The translations under genes and the position numbers were made by a program. DNA of 64,000 nt from Poa pratensis (lineage: Eukaryota; Streptophyta; Magnoliopsida; Poales; Poaceae), in the NCBI GenBank assembly GCA_947311845.1, contig CAMZMU010000071.1, positions 20,695,399-20,759,398 of the forward strand, read 5' to 3'. The notes beneath the pieces were generated by a model. The model saw only the letters and a program-made list of their open reading frames with translations. It ran no database searches and was not told the DNA's origin. Of the stretch, positions 43,640-59,842 are shown one piece after another; the first letter of the stretch is position 1; each line of letters opens with the position of its first letter.

Positions 43640-44474
43640 AACCCCTGTGTGCCAACCAAAATTGCAGCTTCAATCCGTGCGCATGCCGCGAATTCGAATG
43701 CTAGTATGGTAGATTGCAAAAATGGAGACAGATAGTCGCAATGAGGATTAAGTGTAAACCAATTTTTTGCTGTAATTGTGGGGCATAAATTCTGATAGCA
43801 TGATCTTGGAAGCCTCCTAAACTGTATCAAGCATGGACTGAGATCTAATTTTTTTCTTTGCTAAAATTTATGACTGAATCAAGATCGAGCTACAGGAGAT
43901 GACATGTAGTTAGACTCCTCCCAACCCACCTCAGTTAACCCAACCAGTGATCTAAGCTGATAAGTAGGTGTGATGACTCAGCTGGGTATTCAAAATGTGC
44001 TACATTTTAATACACATAATACAGATCTGTAAACAAGATATCTTCAACAGTTCAACCTCACTGCTTTTCAACCTCACATAATACAAGATCTGTAAACAAG
44101 ATTTGTAGTATTACACCCGTGTATGGTCACTAATCACTTCGTAGCAGTTAATACTTAATACTATCACCAAGCCGCCAAGTGATCTGTCAGAGCAGCAAAT
44201 TTAGAGTGTACAGTATTTAATATTTTAAGGTCTAGTTTATTCCATTACAGCTAGTTTGATTAACCGCCCTATGGCTTTTGAGATATATAAACTAGAAACC
44301 GTGTGGAAGGATCTATCATAAACACTTCATCCATCGTGGCTCGTGAAAAAATCATGCTCGCATCACTTTAGGTATGTTGTTGCAATTGCGATAGAAAATT
44401 AGATTTTTCTTATTAAGACTAAAACTGGAAAACAGATACGATTGCAGCATCATTATGAGAAAATGTGTCACCTT
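43640..44474. other. intergenic between LAS1 and the NLR gene
   Basis: AT-rich spacer with a short local duplication around 44040-44110 (ACAAGATCTGTAAACAAGAT). No gene or transposon recognised. Confidence 0.45.
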
Positions 44475-44605
44475 CTATATCTGCTCAAGCACAATAACAT
44501 CCCCATCAATCTCGATGTCTCTGATGTGAGCTATCTTGACTCGATCCTGCCCACCTTCTTGACATCGTTGCTTAATTAGTGGGCACTGTTTGATGTAAAG
44601 CTCCT
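44475..44605 (-). pseudogene. former C-terminal end of the NLR gene (out of frame)
   Basis: Directly after the stop of the NLR frame (TGA at 44606-44608) the +1-shifted frame encodes LKELYIKQCPLIKQRCQ and a DRVKIAHIRDIEIDG segment, ending at TAG 44475-44477. This is the usual C-terminus of grass CNL proteins. One missing base near 44609-44613, in the CCCAGGGGC run, would explain the shift. About 44 residues are lost from the main frame. Confidence 0.7.
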
Positions 44606-47600
44606 TCAGCCCCTGGGCAGACCTTCTTCTGGGAAGCCTTCAATCTCACGACAGTTCCAGATGTGCAGTGTCTCTAGTGAGGAGACTTTATACAGACTAG
44701 GAGGCAAACATTGGAGGTCATCACAGCATGATATGTCTAAGAATTGAAGTGTGTGAGGTAAACCCTCCAGTGGAAAGTTACTGATATCAGGGCAGTCAGA
44801 AATTTGAAAATGTTTGAGACGAGGAAGGTATCTTAGGCCATTTAGAAGTACAGGTGCTAGCAGAGGACATGATATTAGACGGATTTCTTCAACTGAATTG
44901 GGAAGCAAGCCTCGCTCCAGAGCTCTCCATGGTACCAAACAAGGGCACTCATAGATGTGCAGTATCTGAAGTGATTCAAGTGGACAGAAACACTCTTCTG
45001 GTAGCGAAACAAGCTCGTCACAACGGGCAACTGTTAGACTCTTGAGGGCTACTGGATTGTGTGCAAGCAAGCCTACACGCAGAGATATTAGGTTCGGGCA
45101 ACCATTGATGTATAGAGATGTTAGAGAAGACGGACAAGCTCCATTTTGAATATCTGGAAGTGACTCAAGTCCAGATTCATCTATCCTCAGTGTTGTGAGT
45201 GTTGATGGAACAGAGGGCAACCTCTTCAGCTTGGGGCAATTAATGAGACCAAGTTCAGTTAATTGAGGGAACAACTGATCAGCAACATCAAAAATCCACT
45301 CACTCAGTTCCGGCATATCTTCCAGTACAAGCTCTTCTAATGCTGGAAAACATTTTATTTGGCCAAGTCCTGTGAACTCACGTCCAATTTGTGTCACGTC
45401 TGTTGCTCCCGCTATATTTAGATTTTTTAGAAAGGGAAGTTGGCCTAAAGGTGGGAGCACTGTGATTCTGCAGTTGCATATATGAGTTGTTTGCAGATTG
45501 GGAAGAAATGAACTAGCCAGCCAGCTTGGGAACCTCACCCCTCCGAAACCTTTAATCATCAACTCCTTGAGATCGAAATGTGGTTGAAGGCCTTCAAGAA
45601 CTTCTTGCTGATCGTGAGTAGTGACTACGCTGTCTTCATCCCATATAAGGTGTAGAGCTCGAAGATGCTCTTTAGTTTTCATGTTCGCACAAATTGCATC
45701 TTGTTCATTAGCCACATTGTTGAGGCTGCGAATGGTTAGTTTTCCTTGCAGTTGATCCATGTTTCTTAACTCTGTGATGCTTTGTCCGAGCCACTTCCTG
45801 ACAACAAATTCTTCTAGTTCATGTAGGCAGATCAAACTTCCAATTCCACGTATCCTTGATAGTAGCCTTGTGCTTACCTCTAAGTGGCGCAGATTAGTGA
45901 GCTTAGTGATGTCTTGTGGTATTTCCCTTAGTGAACTGCAGTTGTTCAGCTTCAGTATTTGCAAGTTATAGAGTTTACCAATAGATGCAGGTAATGTTTT
46001 TATTTCAGTGCTGCTGAGATCTAAGAAGCGAAGTTGTTTCAGATTTCCTACTGATTCTGGCAGTTCTTTAAAACCTCTTCCATGCACATCAAGAACCCTA
46101 AGAAATTGAAGTTTCATAAAGATACCATCAGGAAATCGAGACATCTTAGAAGTGTATCCATGCATCAGAATTAGTGTCCTTAACTTTCTAAAACCATAGA
46201 GTGGATCAAAATGCATGCTCCTGGCATCGGTGCATGCAAATGAAAGATGACGGGTCTTGATGGCATTGACATATCTTTTCCCGTACACAAATTGTTGACA
46301 ATGTTCCATGGAAACAGATACAGCAAGGTCATGCATTGCATCGTGCATCACATAGTTCTCCTTGTAGGGCTGAAAAAAAGACCTGCTGACTAGCTCATTA
46401 AAATATGCATTCCCAGAATCCTCCAGTATCCTCCTTCCAGATTGCCTGATGAAACCTAGTGCTAGCCAAATTTTAACCAACTTTTCTCTGCTAAATATAT
46501 AATCTTTGGGATATACAGAACAGAATGCAAAGCACTGCTTGAGGTGTGGTGGTAAATGGTTGTAGCTTAGCCGTAGAGCTGGCAATATGTTATTTTTGTC
46601 TGCTGGTAACTCCCATATGTCATTTCTTAGTATGTCCTTCCACTCCGCTTCATCTGTTTTGCAGAAGAGGAGGCTCCCTAATGCTTTGGATGCAAGAGGC
46701 AATCCCTTCAGCTTCTTCACAATTTGCCTACCTATCAACTCCAGCTGTGGATATGTGCTGCAATCACCATTTCTGAATGCATGGCTCTTGAAAATTGACC
46801 AGCTGTCATCATCCGATAGTTGCTGTAACTTGTAGGGCTCTATCCCTCCCATGATTCTTCCAACATTCTCATTCCGTGAGGTTACCACTATCTTGCTTCC
46901 AAGCCCTCCTGAAATTAAGGCTGCTCTATAGCTGAGCCATTTATCATAGTCTTCATTCCAGACATCATCCAAGACAAGCAAATACCTCTTGCCCCGCAAT
47001 GCTCCAGAGAGTGTTTCCTGTAAGATATTCATGTTGGTTATCTGTCCACTGTTAACGCTGGCGCTAGGAAAGGATTGGTCGTAGGCAGCAGCCTCAAGAG
47101 TTTCCTGTGTTAGCTTTCTGCCATCAAAATTTTCAGACACGTTGATCCAGATCCTTAGTTCGAAGTGTTCTTTCACTCTGTCATCATTGTACACCATCTG
47201 CATAAGAGTGGTCTTACCAAGCCCACCCATGCCAACAACTGGAACTACACAAACATTGCAGGAACTATGTCCATTGTCAGATAGCATCAGCCTCACCATT
47301 TCCTCTCTGTCTCCCTCCCTGCCAAATAGAGCTGAACTATCCACAAGAGAGCTTGACTGCGGTCTCTCCGAGGTCTCATGCCTGCTCAATTCAACTAGCG
47401 TCTGGAGCCCAATGGTGTCACGTTCCTTTGCAATTTTATCTAACCTCTCCAATATGCCTCCAACCTTACTCTTTATCCTGTACTGGTACAGGTTCCTACG
47501 CAAGAAGGACGAAGGAGAACTCACGCTTGCCTTCGAGGAAAGTCTCATCTTCCTATGCTTTTTCAGATACATAATTTTGGCTGAATACCTGTCGAGCAGA

Positions 47601-47836
47601 TCATCAACGTCATATGCGACGTCCTTGAGCTTCGCTAACCATCCCCGCACAGACGCATCTGCCAGCTGCTTCGCCTCAGCATCATCGAGGAAGGCCTGTA
47701 ACTGAGAGAGGATTTGAGAGAGGCTCTCCAGCTTGCCATGGATTCCCCTGCAAGATTTGAAGTGATCAAGAAGTGCTTCTGATAATTTCTCAAATAGGGT
47801 TTGCATGAAGGCTCCTAAAATTGCTTCTGCTGCCAT
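44606..47836 (-). CDS. CC-NB-LRR disease resistance protein
   Basis: Intronless gene of 1,076 codons from ATG at 47836, chosen because MAAEAILGAFMQTL is the normal CNL start; the frame runs 58 codons further upstream without CNL-like sequence. Domains in order: coiled-coil/Rx-N (residues ~1-150, with YDVDDLLDRY at 75-84), NB-ARC with P-loop GMGGLGKTT (202-210), kinase-2 LLVLDDVW (286-293), RNBS-B GSKIVVTSR (313-321), GLPL (378-382) and MHD (497-499), then leucine-rich repeats from about 540 to the end. All nucleotide-binding motifs are intact. Such proteins sense pathogen effectors in the cytoplasm and trigger defence; the target is unknown. The frame ends early, at TGA 44606-44608, apparently after a 1-bp deletion. 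Confidence 0.95.
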   Translation of the reverse strand: MAAEAILGAFMQTLFEKLSEALLDHFKSCRGIHGKLESLSQILSQLQAFLDDAEAKQLADASVRGWLAKLKDVAYDVDDLLDRYSAKIMYLKKHRKMRLSSKASVSSPSSFLRRNLYQYRIKSKVGGILERLDKIAKERDTIGLQTLVELSRHETSERPQSSSLVDSSALFGREGDREEMVRLMLSDNGHSSCNVCVVPVVGMGGLGKTTLMQMVYNDDRVKEHFELRIWINVSENFDGRKLTQETLEAAAYDQSFPSASVNSGQITNMNILQETLSGALRGKRYLLVLDDVWNEDYDKWLSYRAALISGGLGSKIVVTSRNENVGRIMGGIEPYKLQQLSDDDSWSIFKSHAFRNGDCSTYPQLELIGRQIVKKLKGLPLASKALGSLLFCKTDEAEWKDILRNDIWELPADKNNILPALRLSYNHLPPHLKQCFAFCSVYPKDYIFSREKLVKIWLALGFIRQSGRRILEDSGNAYFNELVSRSFFQPYKENYVMHDAMHDLAVSVSMEHCQQFVYGKRYVNAIKTRHLSFACTDARSMHFDPLYGFRKLRTLILMHGYTSKMSRFPDGIFMKLQFLRVLDVHGRGFKELPESVGNLKQLRFLDLSSTEIKTLPASIGKLYNLQILKLNNCSSLREIPQDITKLTNLRHLEVSTRLLSRIRGIGSLICLHELEEFVVRKWLGQSITELRNMDQLQGKLTIRSLNNVANEQDAICANMKTKEHLRALHLIWDEDSVVTTHDQQEVLEGLQPHFDLKELMIKGFGGVRFPSWLASSFLPNLQTTHICNCRITVLPPLGQLPFLKNLNIAGATDVTQIGREFTGLGQIKCFPALEELVLEDMPELSEWIFDVADQLFPQLTELGLINCPKLKRLPSVPSTLTTLRIDESGLESLPDIQNGACPSSLTSLYINGCPNLISLRVGLLAHNPVALKSLTVARCDELVSLPEECFCPLESLQILHIYECPCLVPWRALERGLLPNSVEEIRLISCPLLAPVLLNGLRYLPRLKHFQISDCPDISNFPLEGLPHTLQFLDISCCDDLQCLPPSLYKVSSLETLHIWNCREIEGFPEEGLPRG

Positions 47837-48010
47837 GGGAGCCTGTTTCGTTTTCTGGGTTGTTAGTCTGTGGGGACGAAGAAGTGAAGAAAGGCTGAAA
47901 GAAAGTTCAGGGTCGTGAGAACCATATGCTTGGTGGGATGCGTTGACCCCATCACCTATAGGTGCTTGTCCATTTCCATGCAATTCCCGTAGTCTGGACA
48001 TCAGTAGCAA

Positions 48011-50016
48011 ATGGTGACTTCTCGTCCATGTGAGAACAAGATTTTACGCGTCAGATTTCTTCCATAGTGCCTAAGCCTGTTTTGCCGAGGCACATGATCA
48101 TGCTAAAAGAAGTTTCTGCTAATGATGCAATCCAGTTCAATTAAGAAGCAGGAGAGGAACCATCCTCTCACTTCGACATATTTAACTAATCTTTTGGACA
48201 GAGAAGAATTACTCGTGGTGGTTGGTGTACCTAATGTTTTGCCATCTGTTCACACCTCACTGGACCTTTGACTGACAGGACCTAATCATTGAGGGGTTTT
48301 TCAAAGTGACACTGAACTAAACGGAAAAATAAGTGGGTAGTTTTATAATTCTAAGGGTCCCAGTTTTGTACCAACAAAACGGAGCATGGGAACAGGAAAA
48401 ATATTGGAATTTGATGTCATGGCATTGTTGAATCTTACAAAAATTGAATATGGTTATGTTACACGAAAATGCCATAACTTTTTGCAAATCAGTAACTTTT
48501 GTAAATGATTAGTTGCATGACATACTTGTTATTGAAATAAAAGAATTTTTTCATGATGTTGACTTCAATGAAATTTTTCATATGGAATTGCATGCTACAG
48601 ACCAAACCTAAACCACTGTCTTGCCGCCTGCAGATGCCGCCTCTCGTCGGTGGCCGGCACACCTGACCTGGCCACCCATGCTGCCGGGCATGACCTGTGG
48701 CGACTACAACGCTAATTGGCGGCCACAACAGCTTGCAGGTGTGCCAAATCCCTGCCCGTTGATGGCCGAGACCAAAGATGGTGACACATTTGTATGCCAT
48801 TATGTCCTTGGAGGCATAGTCATGGGCTCCGATCACGCTGCTCCCCTAACACCAGGGGGAACCCTAGGTTCGGTTCACCAGACCAGGCGGTGGTGGTGCC
48901 ATGGCGTCGTTCCCTCCTTGGAGGCATTCGATGTGGCGGTGGGCTGAAGGCCTCTGGTCTCGCTGGTGAGGCTTGGCAGCGGCTAACACTTAGATTGTTT
49001 CTCTTCTCAGGGTATGGGCTTCTGAGATATCGGCACATCCTAGACGACTTTTTCCTCAGTTCTAGTTGAGTCCTGCCTTCCACTCGCGACTCCTCCTTAG
49101 CGCAATGGTTAATTGTAGGAAAATAAACTCTCATGTACTCAAGTGCCCTTTAGGCAAATAAAGTCTCATATATTGCATTCTGAAGTTTTGGGTGCCTATC
49201 CTAGCCATTGGCTGGTGCAGTGCTCTTTGTAAATCTTTGTAGTTTTCGCTCGCACTTTCCTTGTGTTTTCTTCTGAATGAAAATGATGTGCTTCCAGGCG
49301 TGTTCAAGAGAATCCTATGAAATTCCTTTAAACCAAAGAGGGCCTAACAGGGAAAGTTATACAATCTTGTTCAGGAAGATACATCATCTGAAGTTTTACG
49401 ATTAAAAAAATAGCTAGTCCCAGTTCATACAAATATAATGGGAATCAGATGTATAAAACCGTCTTTGAGTCTTAGGCAAAGATGTGTTTCTTCAATATCT
49501 TAATTGTAGACCAATTTCTGTAACGGAATGACTGCATGGAATGCAAGTGGTGCTGTCGTTTTACTTTTGGCACTTAATTCTCTGTACAAAATAAACAATG
49601 TGCTCAATCAATGTTTCTTCTATAATTCAGGATATGATGCATCGAGGTGTTAAGTGTGTTTGGTTTAAGCCCAACTTTACCTCCCCAATAATTTGGCTTG
49701 CCCAAATACGATCATTATACAAGAACTTTCTTGTTTGGCTCAGGTGAATTTTGGGTTTAAGTTATATATTGGAATAGAAGCTTATTTGGTATGTCCAATA
49801 TATCATGATTATACCAGAACGTTCTTGTTTGATTCAGGTGAATTTCTGCCTTCATTGGGACTGTGAAGATAGTAACTAGCTTTGGTGCTCCGGTATCAAG
49901 AATGTGATGTCTGCGGTGCTATTAATAAAGGGGTGGTTGTTGGAGTGTGTCCAGATTACACTCCATGAACTGAGCTGACAAAAATACACGGTGTTCTTCT
50001 AGCCTTTGATGAAGAG
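48011..50016. other. intergenic, decayed sequence
   Basis: A GC-rich stretch at 48620-49070 with open frames but no domain, followed by AATGAAAATGATGTGCTTCCAGGCG (49278), could be a non-LTR relic. Two related ~60-bp segments lie at 49689 and 49786 (TTTGGCTTGCCCAAATA... / TTTGGTATGTCCAATATA...). Nothing else recognised. Confidence 0.4.
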
Positions 50017-50226
50017 ATGACTGGCTTCTGCTTGGCCTATGATGTGTGCTTTCGGATCACTCCTGACTTGGCAACATCAGGGATAATCACTGACATGTTT
50101 GGGATGTTCCTTAGAGATGATCCTGCAGATGCCAAGAAGAGTGGCAATCGCGGAGTTTTGGAGGTTCCACTGAGGAAGACTGGGATAAGGATTTTATCTG
50201 ACACTTTTTTGGTTCGAGGCGAATGA
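50017..50226 (+). pseudogene. unrecognised gene fragment
   Basis: A plus frame with gene-like composition (LAYDVCFRITPDLATSGII, FGMFLRDDPADAKKSG) that extends upstream in frame past stops, through HGVLLAFDEEMTGF, to about 49925. I do not recognise the family. No start and no supporting exon structure; probably a fragment. Confidence 0.35.
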
Positions 50227-50706
50227 GAAAGTACTTCGACGGATTCGCAAAAAAAAAAGTACTTCTACCGATATAGCAGGTTCAGTGTTCGGGTCACTGG
50301 CCAATTTTGCTATTCCCATTATTGTACTGTTGTCAGCTTCATGCTGCTGATTGGCTGATTCTATCCAATGTGCAACCGCTGCCAGCAAACTCAAATCTTG
50401 ATACATGATGATCCATCTTATTTGTATAGTCAAAGAATCCTCAGCTCTTACGGCACATGGTGAAAATGACCCTGTCGATTGTGTCATTGTATTGGGTTCT
50501 GCAAGTCAACAGCCTGGGAAGATGATTATCCGGATAGATTGGGGGCCGCTCCAACCAATCCGGGGGTTTTCTGTTGGACAGATACTCTCCTCTATCACGC
50601 GCTGCTGACAGAGAGACAAGACGTGAAACAAAGAACAAACTACTTTGCGACTTGCGAAGTGAATCACAGGCACAGCTAGGAGGAGTTGGAGGTGGCGGCC
50701 CGAGCC
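50227..50706 (+). promoter_or_regulatory. upstream region of dihydropyrimidinase
   Basis: 480 bp between the fragment and the dihydropyrimidinase ATG. It becomes GC-rich only in the last 40 bp. No certain TATA box could be chosen. Confidence 0.3.
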
Positions 50707-54272
<3,566 letters not shown>

Positions 54273-55377
54273 CTGTCTCTCCATGGCTGTTCTCATTGCC
54301 CCTGACGGTAGCACCATCCTATCTGGTTCGAGAACAAATTGCTCCTAAGGTGAACACCATCTGCTCCATGTGTAACTTCACTGTATATACAACCAGTCTT
54401 GGTTATATTCAGATCCGGGATAGGTGAAATTGTAAAGTTACCTTTCTTTTATTTTCTGGGAACATACAGAGCACGTTTCTGATTGGGGAAATTACATAGT
54501 ATTCGCTGGAGTAGAATGTGCCACTTTAATCAGCGCCTGGTATAACTTCCAGACATTTACACCCTGGGATGGTTCCGTGTGAACCTGGTTCAGAATACGT
54601 TGGTAATAGACCGGAATTATTAAATTCACAATCATAGTTAGCATGATGCATGCCCGGTGAAATCCTTATTCGAAAAGTCCAAAGAGAGCTCGTGCTCCAG
54701 GTAGCCCTTCATTTTGAAAAATTCAAAATCTTCATTTATAAGTTTCAAAAAGTTCTGAAAATAATTTTACATGTACATAATATCGAACTCCACCAGTGTA
54801 CAAAAAACCAATGCAAAATATTTTATATTCTAACCTACACAAAAATAACAAATCTGACAAAATTTCAAATTTTCAACATGTGCATTATTCACCACACCCA
54901 GATCTACACTTTTGTCATTTTTAGTCAGCCTAGAATATAAACTATTTCGTATTGATATTTTGCACACTAGTAGAGTTCATCATTATCTACATCTAGGATT
55001 TTTTTCTAATTTTTTAAAAACTCACAAATGCTGTTTTTGAAATTTTCAAATAAAAGGGCTCCATGGAGCCCGAGCTCCAAAACGACGCACATGATCTATG
55101 AACTGAGCTTTTCTTAGGAAGAACAGAACTCTCCACACACAAAAAAAAAACTATCACTAAGCCCATCGCTTCAGAAGGTCTCAAATTATTCTGCAAGTAT
55201 TTACATCTCCGCTTTCCAAAAAATGTTTCGAATGTGTCCAATAATTGATAATATGACATGATTCTGAACCAAACCTCTCACCAATACAACATTATGAAGA
55301 ATCTAGGGAGTACCTGAATTCCTATGGGGCTAATACAATACTGAAGGTACAGTATCCTATTTATAAACTGATTCAAC
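54273..55377. other. convergent intergenic region (PYD2 and bZIP 3' ends)
   Basis: Holds the 3' UTRs of both genes and one inverted-repeat element (54697-55078). No other gene. Confidence 0.6.
54697..55078. mobile_element. inverted-repeat MITE (Mutator-like type suspected)
   Basis: The left end GAGCTCGTGCTCCAGGTAGCCCTTCATTTTGAAAAATTC matches the reverse complement of the right end (GGAGCTCGGGCTCCATGGAGCCC, then TTTTATTTGAAAATTTC) over about 45 bp with a few changes. The interior is AT-rich with no frame. Long inverted ends fit a Mutator-type MITE. Target duplications are not certain. Confidence 0.7.
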
Positions 55378-58300
55378 TTATTCCCGTGGACGGGCATGCC
55401 AAAGGGAACTCAAAGCGCGTAGCCGGGAGAAGTAATCACTTATTGCAAGCAGAGCTCGTGCAGATTGGCGAATGGTTAATATGCGTTGCAGTTGCTGAAG
55501 GGTTTGCAGCCGCAGATTATCAGCCTGCAGATAAGAAATTGTTAACATTTCATCAGCAGTTACAGAACAAATTTAGTTTTTTCTGTGTTTTCTAGTTGTT
55601 CCCCTTGTTTTATCATGTGTCGGTTCACGTAAAAATGGACATGTGAAAATCGATTTTTACTTTTCTTTTAGGTTGTGTTATCTGTTAGTACTGTTCAGAA
55701 GCTCCAACAACTCATTCTTGAAGATTAAACAGAAATGGAACATTTGGATAAAAGAAGTACATGTTTTAGTAATGAAGTAGGAGAAGGACAATTCGAGCTA
55801 AGAACTCGGACCTAGCGGTGGCAACATGCACTCCCACCCTAGGCTAAATTGTTATTCTCCAAAATAGTGATCTAAGCATATTACATTATCACAATACCCG
55901 AATAGTCTGCATGAAACACCTTGGGAAATATCGAACTAATTAAGCAGAGGAAAGAAAACGGAAGTTACCTGCCGTAGGAAGTTTTCTAGGGTGCCAAGTT
56001 TTCCCATAGCCATTGCCATCTGTCCCATGTAGCTTGCAACATTACCAGAAGATCCTGCTGGGCCCAGGGATCCAGAGGCTAGGGTTTCTGCAAGCGACTG
56101 TTGTAATGCCTCCATCCCTTGAGAAAGAGCATCTTCAGCTTGTTGAGAGGACTGTTGCAGGTTGCATATGCCAGTAAGCTGCTGCTCAGTAAGAGGCTCT
56201 AGTTGACCCCCCAGTAACTGCAACAGAAATGTCTGTATTAAAGAACTAGATAGAGGCATAGTAACGATTGATCACAACTTCCATTATGCTGGGGCCTTGG
56301 TGTTTACATGCAAGAATTGGGAGGTTAAGGAATTTAATTGTGCCTGCAACATAAAATGTATTACATTGGTACCTTAAGGAGCTCAGATGATCTGAAGCCA
56401 CCTAACCACATGAAACACCTCTCGGCAGGGGTCTTCCACATTCCGGACAGCACATGGAAAACATCTGCCTTAGCTGCTACACCCTTGAGCCTGAAAAAAT
56501 CATCATACTGTGCCATGATGATATCGACAATACTCCGAAGATCGTCATCACCAACATGTGCGTTGACTGCAGCCCTCAACTCATTTATATGCTTGTTATG
56601 TTCCTCTAACCATCGTGCATACTCCATGTCAAATGCCATGGCTCCTAAAAAATAGAGAACATTAACATAAAAGGCACTGACCGGATAATGACAAAAAAAT
56701 GGAGCTTCGCCAAATGCCAAGGATAATGCCTGTAACCCAATAATATTTACATGGCACACTACTTATCATGGTATACAAGCCTATGATGTTATTGCATCCA
56801 AGGATGCAACCTTTGCTCTTTATAGAAACTAACAAAAAGAGTTCATTGCATCAAAATTGGGTAGCTATATGTTGAAATCCCAAAACAGGGGTGCAATAAG
56901 AATGGTACCTGCCAAGAAATCAACCGAGAATGGTGTCATGAGGTTGCAACTAACTTATTTGATCTACAACATTCTAAGGAGCACCCGAGAAAAGGGCAAA
57001 CAGTACACAGTTCTGCTGATACAAATATAACTTGTAGAAAATATTACCATTTCCACTCGTTGAGTGAGACTGATCCCCTGACGATGAAATAAAAATACCC
57101 TGAAGAAGTATACATTGGTCAAATAAAAGGGTAGCATGCTTAATCCAAGAAACTTTTGACAAATCCTGCATGAAAATATAAAGCATATACCTGTTGCCGA
57201 GCCCGCTGAAGCTCTTGCTCTAATTTAGTAAGTTTCAATCTACTACTCTCAAGGTTTTGGATATATGCCTGACCAAGCCAAATAGTGAAACAATGCAAAT
57301 AAATTCTCGCAAGTGGCTCAACAAAACATACATAGAAGAAAACGGGAAATAGGTAAGGTTAAGATGATAACAATAAAGGATGCAAGCCAAATCTACCATT
57401 GCAAATAAAAATTATGTGGTAGCGCTCAAAAAGATGTGTAACACAAAGCCACACTCCAGTACTTCAGGATAGAATGATATGTCCTACACTGTTTAAGCGA
57501 ACTGGCATGGACACCATAAATGGAATGTTATGTGAGCAAACATTTAAGAATATACAAGCTCACCTTCTTTCTTAAACGGCTTTTCCTAGCAGCTTCACGG
57601 TTTTGAGCAAGACGGCGGAGCGACTGTTGGTAATGAAAATTTAACTTTCAATAATGGATCATCATATGATCAACAACGCATCAAATATGCAGTGTTAACT
57701 GTACCTTATGATCTAATTTGTCCCTTGATTTGTCACTACAATCAGAAGCTGTGGGGGCAGCAAGCTGTCCTTGTTCAAACTGTTAAGCAGATAACCATTA
57801 AACCAGTATGCTTCGGTATAAGCTGAACGCTCATACTAGAACAATAAATTTAAACACAACGAAAAAACTATTGCGAAAATAGTTTCAGTAATTGTGTTAA
57901 TCAGAAGTTAAATTCAGTTAGTCATACGCAGCTAGGCACTAACCAAAGTATACACATACATAGTACTGAAATTTCAAAGATCCTTTAAGAAATACAAATA
58001 ATTCTTTAACTGCAAGGGGAAAAATAGAAAAGAGAATATAAGTCTTCAAAAATTGAGTAAGAAAAGTTCAATAACAAGTGGGTCATGACAATGGGACAGA
58101 CTGACAAAAAAATGAGCTGAGAATGGTAGGTACCATTTGGTTCCCCTCATCAATGTCTATGTCTGGGTCAGTTGATGTATCAGTCCTAGGACTTGTATCA
58201 GCCATACTTGACTCTCCCCAGTTCTCATTGTTACGAGTTCTTACTGGTGCTAGATTTTGTTGTGCTCCCTCTTGCTGTAGTGGTGCTTGATGATCAACTG

Positions 58301-59842
58301 TTGTTATTACTGCTGCTGCTGCTGCCGCTGTAGTAGCTAGACCAATCGGAGAAATCGACTGAAATTTGGAATGCAACAATTGCATCAATTCCTAATGTAG
58401 ATGGAATATCACTTAATAGAAGTGTCAAATCTACCAGCAGGGAATCATCAGTACATGGCCTGCATACCTTTCCGTAATTTCCAAACTGAAGGGGGTCACT
58501 GATAAATGTGTGAGTATTTGGCTTCAGATTGAATAAAGTATCTGAAGATCAGTAATCAAATGAGGAAGAAGTAAATTTTAGTAACATTTCAGTGCTACTT
58601 ATTGAAATCGACATATGAAACTGTAACTAGGTACGACCAAACCATTTTATACCAACTAAAAAATGCGCACCATTAAAATCACTGGACTGACAAAGCAATA
58701 AATGTTAGAGGTAAGTGCATATTTGACTGAGAACAGAGCCACATACTTGTACTAAAAAAAGCAAGATCTTCTATTCTGAATCCAGCCGACTGCGCAAGCG
58801 CCCCGAAATCAGCAACTCGAGAAGGCTGCATGATGTTCACGTCTGTGGAGCTGCAAAAATGTATTGTTCACTACGGTTAAATAAAGATCAGAAAATAATG
58901 GGCCTGCATCAGAGCTCTCCTCTTTTTCTTATTCTTGCGGTGCTCCCGTCCCATACTGTCCATTCACTGGATTGCTCTATATACATTTCTCTTCCTTTGC
59001 AAGACCCACATTGTCATTCAATTGCATTCGGTTACGAACTTATGCCTATTTACCAACCATCAGAGGGACCACTCAATTTGATAATATCTATCTGGTCCAT
59101 AATTTCTTCAGCGTGTATGCCTGATTAGAAATTCTGAAGATCGTACTCCCTATCTAGTACTCTTCATTCAAGTTATTGCATGAGTTAACCCCAGTTATGC
59201 ATGCCCAACCTGCGTATGCTTTGCCTTTTTCTGAAGATCTGGACCTACACAGCAATGATTTCTACTGTCCTGGTTGAGGGCATGCTATATATGAGTTTTT
59301 GGTCCTGTAATCAGTGATAAGCCCTTGAGAGTTGAGAGAGTTCATGATGCAGAAACGAATGAATCATACCATGGCAGCAATGGCAATTATTGCTACTCCA
59401 TCTCTACATTCCCAATCCCACCCCAAGCATAACAAGAAGAGCAGCAACCAAAATCATGTATACACTACACTCTGCCCTCTAATCATCACGGCACTCGAGC
59501 TAAAGGTCACTACTACATCGACGAGAGCTAATCAGAGGCTCAGAGCAAAAGCGACCAGCTTTCTCCGTTGTGGAAAGCGGGAGCAATCAACGGCGGCCGC
59601 CCGGCGCCATGATCAACTAAGTGCTACTAATCAGCAATCAGGGATCACAACAACCGTAGGTGAGACAACACGGAGTGTCCACAAACGAGCAGAGCAAATG
59701 GGACAAGGAAGGAATGGAGAGGGGGTGGCGGCGCGCGCACGTACATGGTCATGGCGTGCTGAGGAGCCCCGAAGCCCGGCATCGGCCCCCGCGCATCTCC
59801 GCCCGCCGCCGCCGCCGGGCCTCCTCCTCGCCTACTTTCCAT
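55378..59842 (-). CDS. TGA-type bZIP transcription factor
   Basis: Eleven exons on the minus strand: 59745-59842, 58747-58850, 58468-58541, 58134-58358, 57705-57779, 57564-57623, 57191-57268, 57048-57099, 56373-56644, 55969-56217, 55378-55524. They sum to 1,434 nt, or 477 residues, with GT-AG introns throughout. The basic region is N200-x7-R208 (RLAQNREAARKSRLRKK), followed by zipper leucines 218, 225 and 232. A DOG1 domain starts near residue 260 (MEYARWLEEHNKHINELR) and runs to about 440. The N-terminal part has MQPSRVADFGALAQSAGFR, a six-alanine run and an acidic stretch. TGA factors bind TGACG (as-1, hexamer) elements and partner NPR1-type regulators in salicylate responses. The wheat histone-promoter factor HBP-1b belongs to this group and is the closest named relative I can suggest. 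Confidence 0.95.

Noticed and set aside
50686..50706. Upstream extension of the dihydropyrimidinase start
   Set aside because: The extended frame begins at TTG; the ATG at 50707 gives a standard signal peptide.
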